From positions 1-64,000 of the forward strand of contig CALUHI010000010.1 of the NCBI GenBank assembly GCA_944320405.1: a stretch of 64,000 bases of DNA, written 5' to 3'. Below the pieces are notes generated by a model. The model ran no database searches and was not told the origin of the DNA. It saw nothing but the letters and a program-made list of their open reading frames with translations. This document shows, piece by piece, positions 61,459 to 64,000 of this stretch (within the stretch, counting starts at the first letter, position 1; each line of letters starts with the position of its first letter). Made by a program: the position numbers and the translations under genes. Source of the DNA: an uncultured Eggerthellaceae bacterium. GTDB lineage: Bacteria > Actinomycetota > Coriobacteriia > Coriobacteriales > Eggerthellaceae.

Positions 61459-62565
61459 ATGAAGGAACGTCATTCATGCGAACATCTAAAGAACGGTACC
61501 GATGACCTTGTGCACGCACGCAGGATGCATTCAATTTCCCGTGTGGGCGACTGCAAGGCTAATGGATTAGTTACAGTTTTGGGAGATGTAACTGCACTGC
61601 AGATCATACGGGCTTGCAATTACGCAGGGTTTCATATGCCAACTACCACCATGTCGGCACTTCCAGACAAGGTTGTTTCTCAGAATCGCCTCATGAATGC
61701 GCTCGATGAAGTCCAGAGAGCTATTTCTTCGTTTCTGTGCTCCCGTCCTGTGAGCATACTCGTGGACGGAAATACGAGAATGAGGGCTGACGGCTTTCGG
61801 CGCGTTATAAACTGCTCTTCGCCGAGCCTTGGTCGCCAGTTCTACCGCCTGGCAAAAGATCTTTTTGTATTAAAACCCAATCCGGCGCTTTGCATGATGC
61901 AACGCGGCGTTCGTGACATCGTCCGCACGCTCCTGCTTCTTTGGGAGGCATGCGGCACATATCAGACTTCGCTTACGGCGATGGAGTCGAAAAGTCAGGT
62001 TCAGCCTCTGACGTCGGTTCGGTCGCTCAGCAAATTCGTTTCAGCAAACCCATCGATTTGCGGATCGGCCATTGTGGGTCGCGCATTGAAGTACGTGAGG
62101 GACGGATCGGCTTCGCTTCGAGAAACCCAGCTTGCGTTGGTGCTTGGCCTCCCGCGCCGATACGGGGGATACAACCTGGGGCTTCCCGTCATGAACTTCG
62201 GGGTTGAGGCATCGCCGGAAGCGCGCGCAATTGGAGGTAGGAAAGCCTACTACTGCGACCTTTGTTGGCCTGAGCATCGCATTGACGTTGAATACCAGAG
62301 CGATAAAGAGCATGCCGGTGAGAAGATGCGCATCAAAGACTCGCGCCGAACGAACGCCCTTAAATCGATGGGTTGGAACGTCTTCACCGTAACCAATAAC
62401 GAGATACGAAGCGTTTCTACGCTCGAAGCGCTTTCTGATTCGCTGCGCCGCGCAATGGGGAAACGTTCGAGGCGCTTCGATTCTGAATTCCGAGTTAAGA
62501 ACCTGCTTCTTCATCGACATCTTGGCATCGTTGACGACGGCCGCGACTACCAGAGCTTTTCGTAG
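61459..62565 (+). CDS. orphan PD-(D/E)XK-like protein (DUF559-type)
   Basis: 368 residues; no good ribosome binding site at ATG 61459, and internal starts such as MPTTTMSAL are possible. C-terminal 100 residues show a restriction-endonuclease-like pattern: RIDVEYQSDKEHAG (Asp and Glu spaced from Asp-Lys-Glu), RTNALKSMGWNVFTVT. The middle (VSILVDGNTRMRADGFRRVI, LVLGLPRRYGGYNLGLPVMN) resembles a family expanded in Coriobacteriia. GC is lower than neighbours. No partner methylase or toxin/antitoxin is adjacent. Role unknown. Confidence 0.6.
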   Translation: MKERHSCEHLKNGTDDLVHARRMHSISRVGDCKANGLVTVLGDVTALQIIRACNYAGFHMPTTTMSALPDKVVSQNRLMNALDEVQRAISSFLCSRPVSILVDGNTRMRADGFRRVINCSSPSLGRQFYRLAKDLFVLKPNPALCMMQRGVRDIVRTLLLLWEACGTYQTSLTAMESKSQVQPLTSVRSLSKFVSANPSICGSAIVGRALKYVRDGSASLRETQLALVLGLPRRYGGYNLGLPVMNFGVEASPEARAIGGRKAYYCDLCWPEHRIDVEYQSDKEHAGEKMRIKDSRRTNALKSMGWNVFTVTNNEIRSVSTLEALSDSLRRAMGKRSRRFDSEFRVKNLLLHRHLGIVDDGRDYQSFS

Positions 62566-63881
<1,316 letters not shown>

Positions 63882-63884
63882 CCA

Positions 63885-64000
63885 ATGGCATTCAACCATC
63901 GTCATCTCATCGACCTGTCTGAGTATTCCGCTGAGGACATCACGCTCATCCTCGACATCGCAGAGCGCTTCCGCGAAGTCAACGAGCGCCGCATCAAGAA
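63885..64000 (+). CDS. pyrB: aspartate carbamoyltransferase, N-terminal part
   Basis: 38 codons to the window edge: MAFNHRHLIDLSEYSAEDIT then LILDIAERFREVNERRIKK, typical of the PyrB N-terminus. Starts 3 bases after pyrR stop. Second enzyme of pyrimidine synthesis; pyrR-pyrB order fits the attenuator. Confidence 0.88.
   Translation, partial: MAFNHRHLIDLSEYSAEDITLILDIAERFREVNERRIK

Overview
The window looks like a chromosomal segment from a GC-rich actinobacterium of the class Coriobacteriia, most likely an Eggerthellaceae relative (Eggerthella/Gordonibacter/Slackia type). That assignment is inferred from gene content and style: ferredoxin-dependent 2-oxoacid oxidoreductase genes, a complete selenocysteine locus, the order uvrC-rapZ-yvcK-whiA followed by glycolytic genes, a PyrR leader, and frequent GTG/TTG starts. 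No rRNA is present, so the genus is not fixed.

Layout. 1-6901: the end of an integrated prophage-like element. About a dozen short, tightly overlapping early genes run leftward out of the window (DUF3310, a DUF4373/DnaD-type replication protein, small membrane proteins). They are separated by a divergent operator/promoter region from a rightward lysogeny-type module: a repressor, a DEDDh exonuclease with a hydrophobic tail, and a large serine recombinase whose reading frame runs into the 3' end of ssrA (tmRNA). 6902-14400: the tmRNA and smpB pair, an M42 peptidase, an L,D-transpeptidase, ybaK, murI, rdgB and two tRNAs. 14608-17877: a COG0523 GTPase followed by an apparent fusion of arsenite methyltransferase (ArsM-like) with an arsenosugar-type radical SAM enzyme (ArsS-like). 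17930-22398: sbcCD. 22704-26517: a lipoprotein followed by VTC-domain, DUF4956 and CotH-family proteins. 26656-32270: a degenerate HD-like protein, uvrC, rapZ, yvcK, whiA. 32384-37566: gap, pgk, tpiA, gpmI, secG. 37663-38595: four tRNAs around a non-coding stretch with a long inverted repeat.

38798-47190 holds two copies of an XRE-cupin regulator plus AMP-forming acyl-CoA synthetase pair. Between them lie a P-loop ATPase and a four-subunit 2-oxoacid:ferredoxin oxidoreductase, probably for oxidation of keto acids and activation of the resulting acids. 47190-51498: birA, an FxLYD protein, a small regulator-like protein, a membrane Ser/Thr kinase and a membrane protein. 51564-53797: the three-gene AmmeMemoRadiSam set.

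53883-60864 is a full selenium locus: selC (tRNA-Sec), selB, selA, a cysteine desulfurase/selenocysteine lyase, yedF, a DUF3343 protein and selD. selD itself carries an in-frame UGA at the catalytic position, so it appears to be a selenoprotein that ordinary gene calling would truncate. 61459-62565 encodes an orphan PD-(D/E)XK-like protein. The window ends with a PyrR-controlled leader, pyrR and the start of pyrB.

Most distinctive observations: the UGA-containing selD, the ArsM-ArsS fusion next to a GTPase, the recombinase/ssrA overlap, the membrane-tethered exonuclease in the lysogeny module, and several unexplained repeat families.
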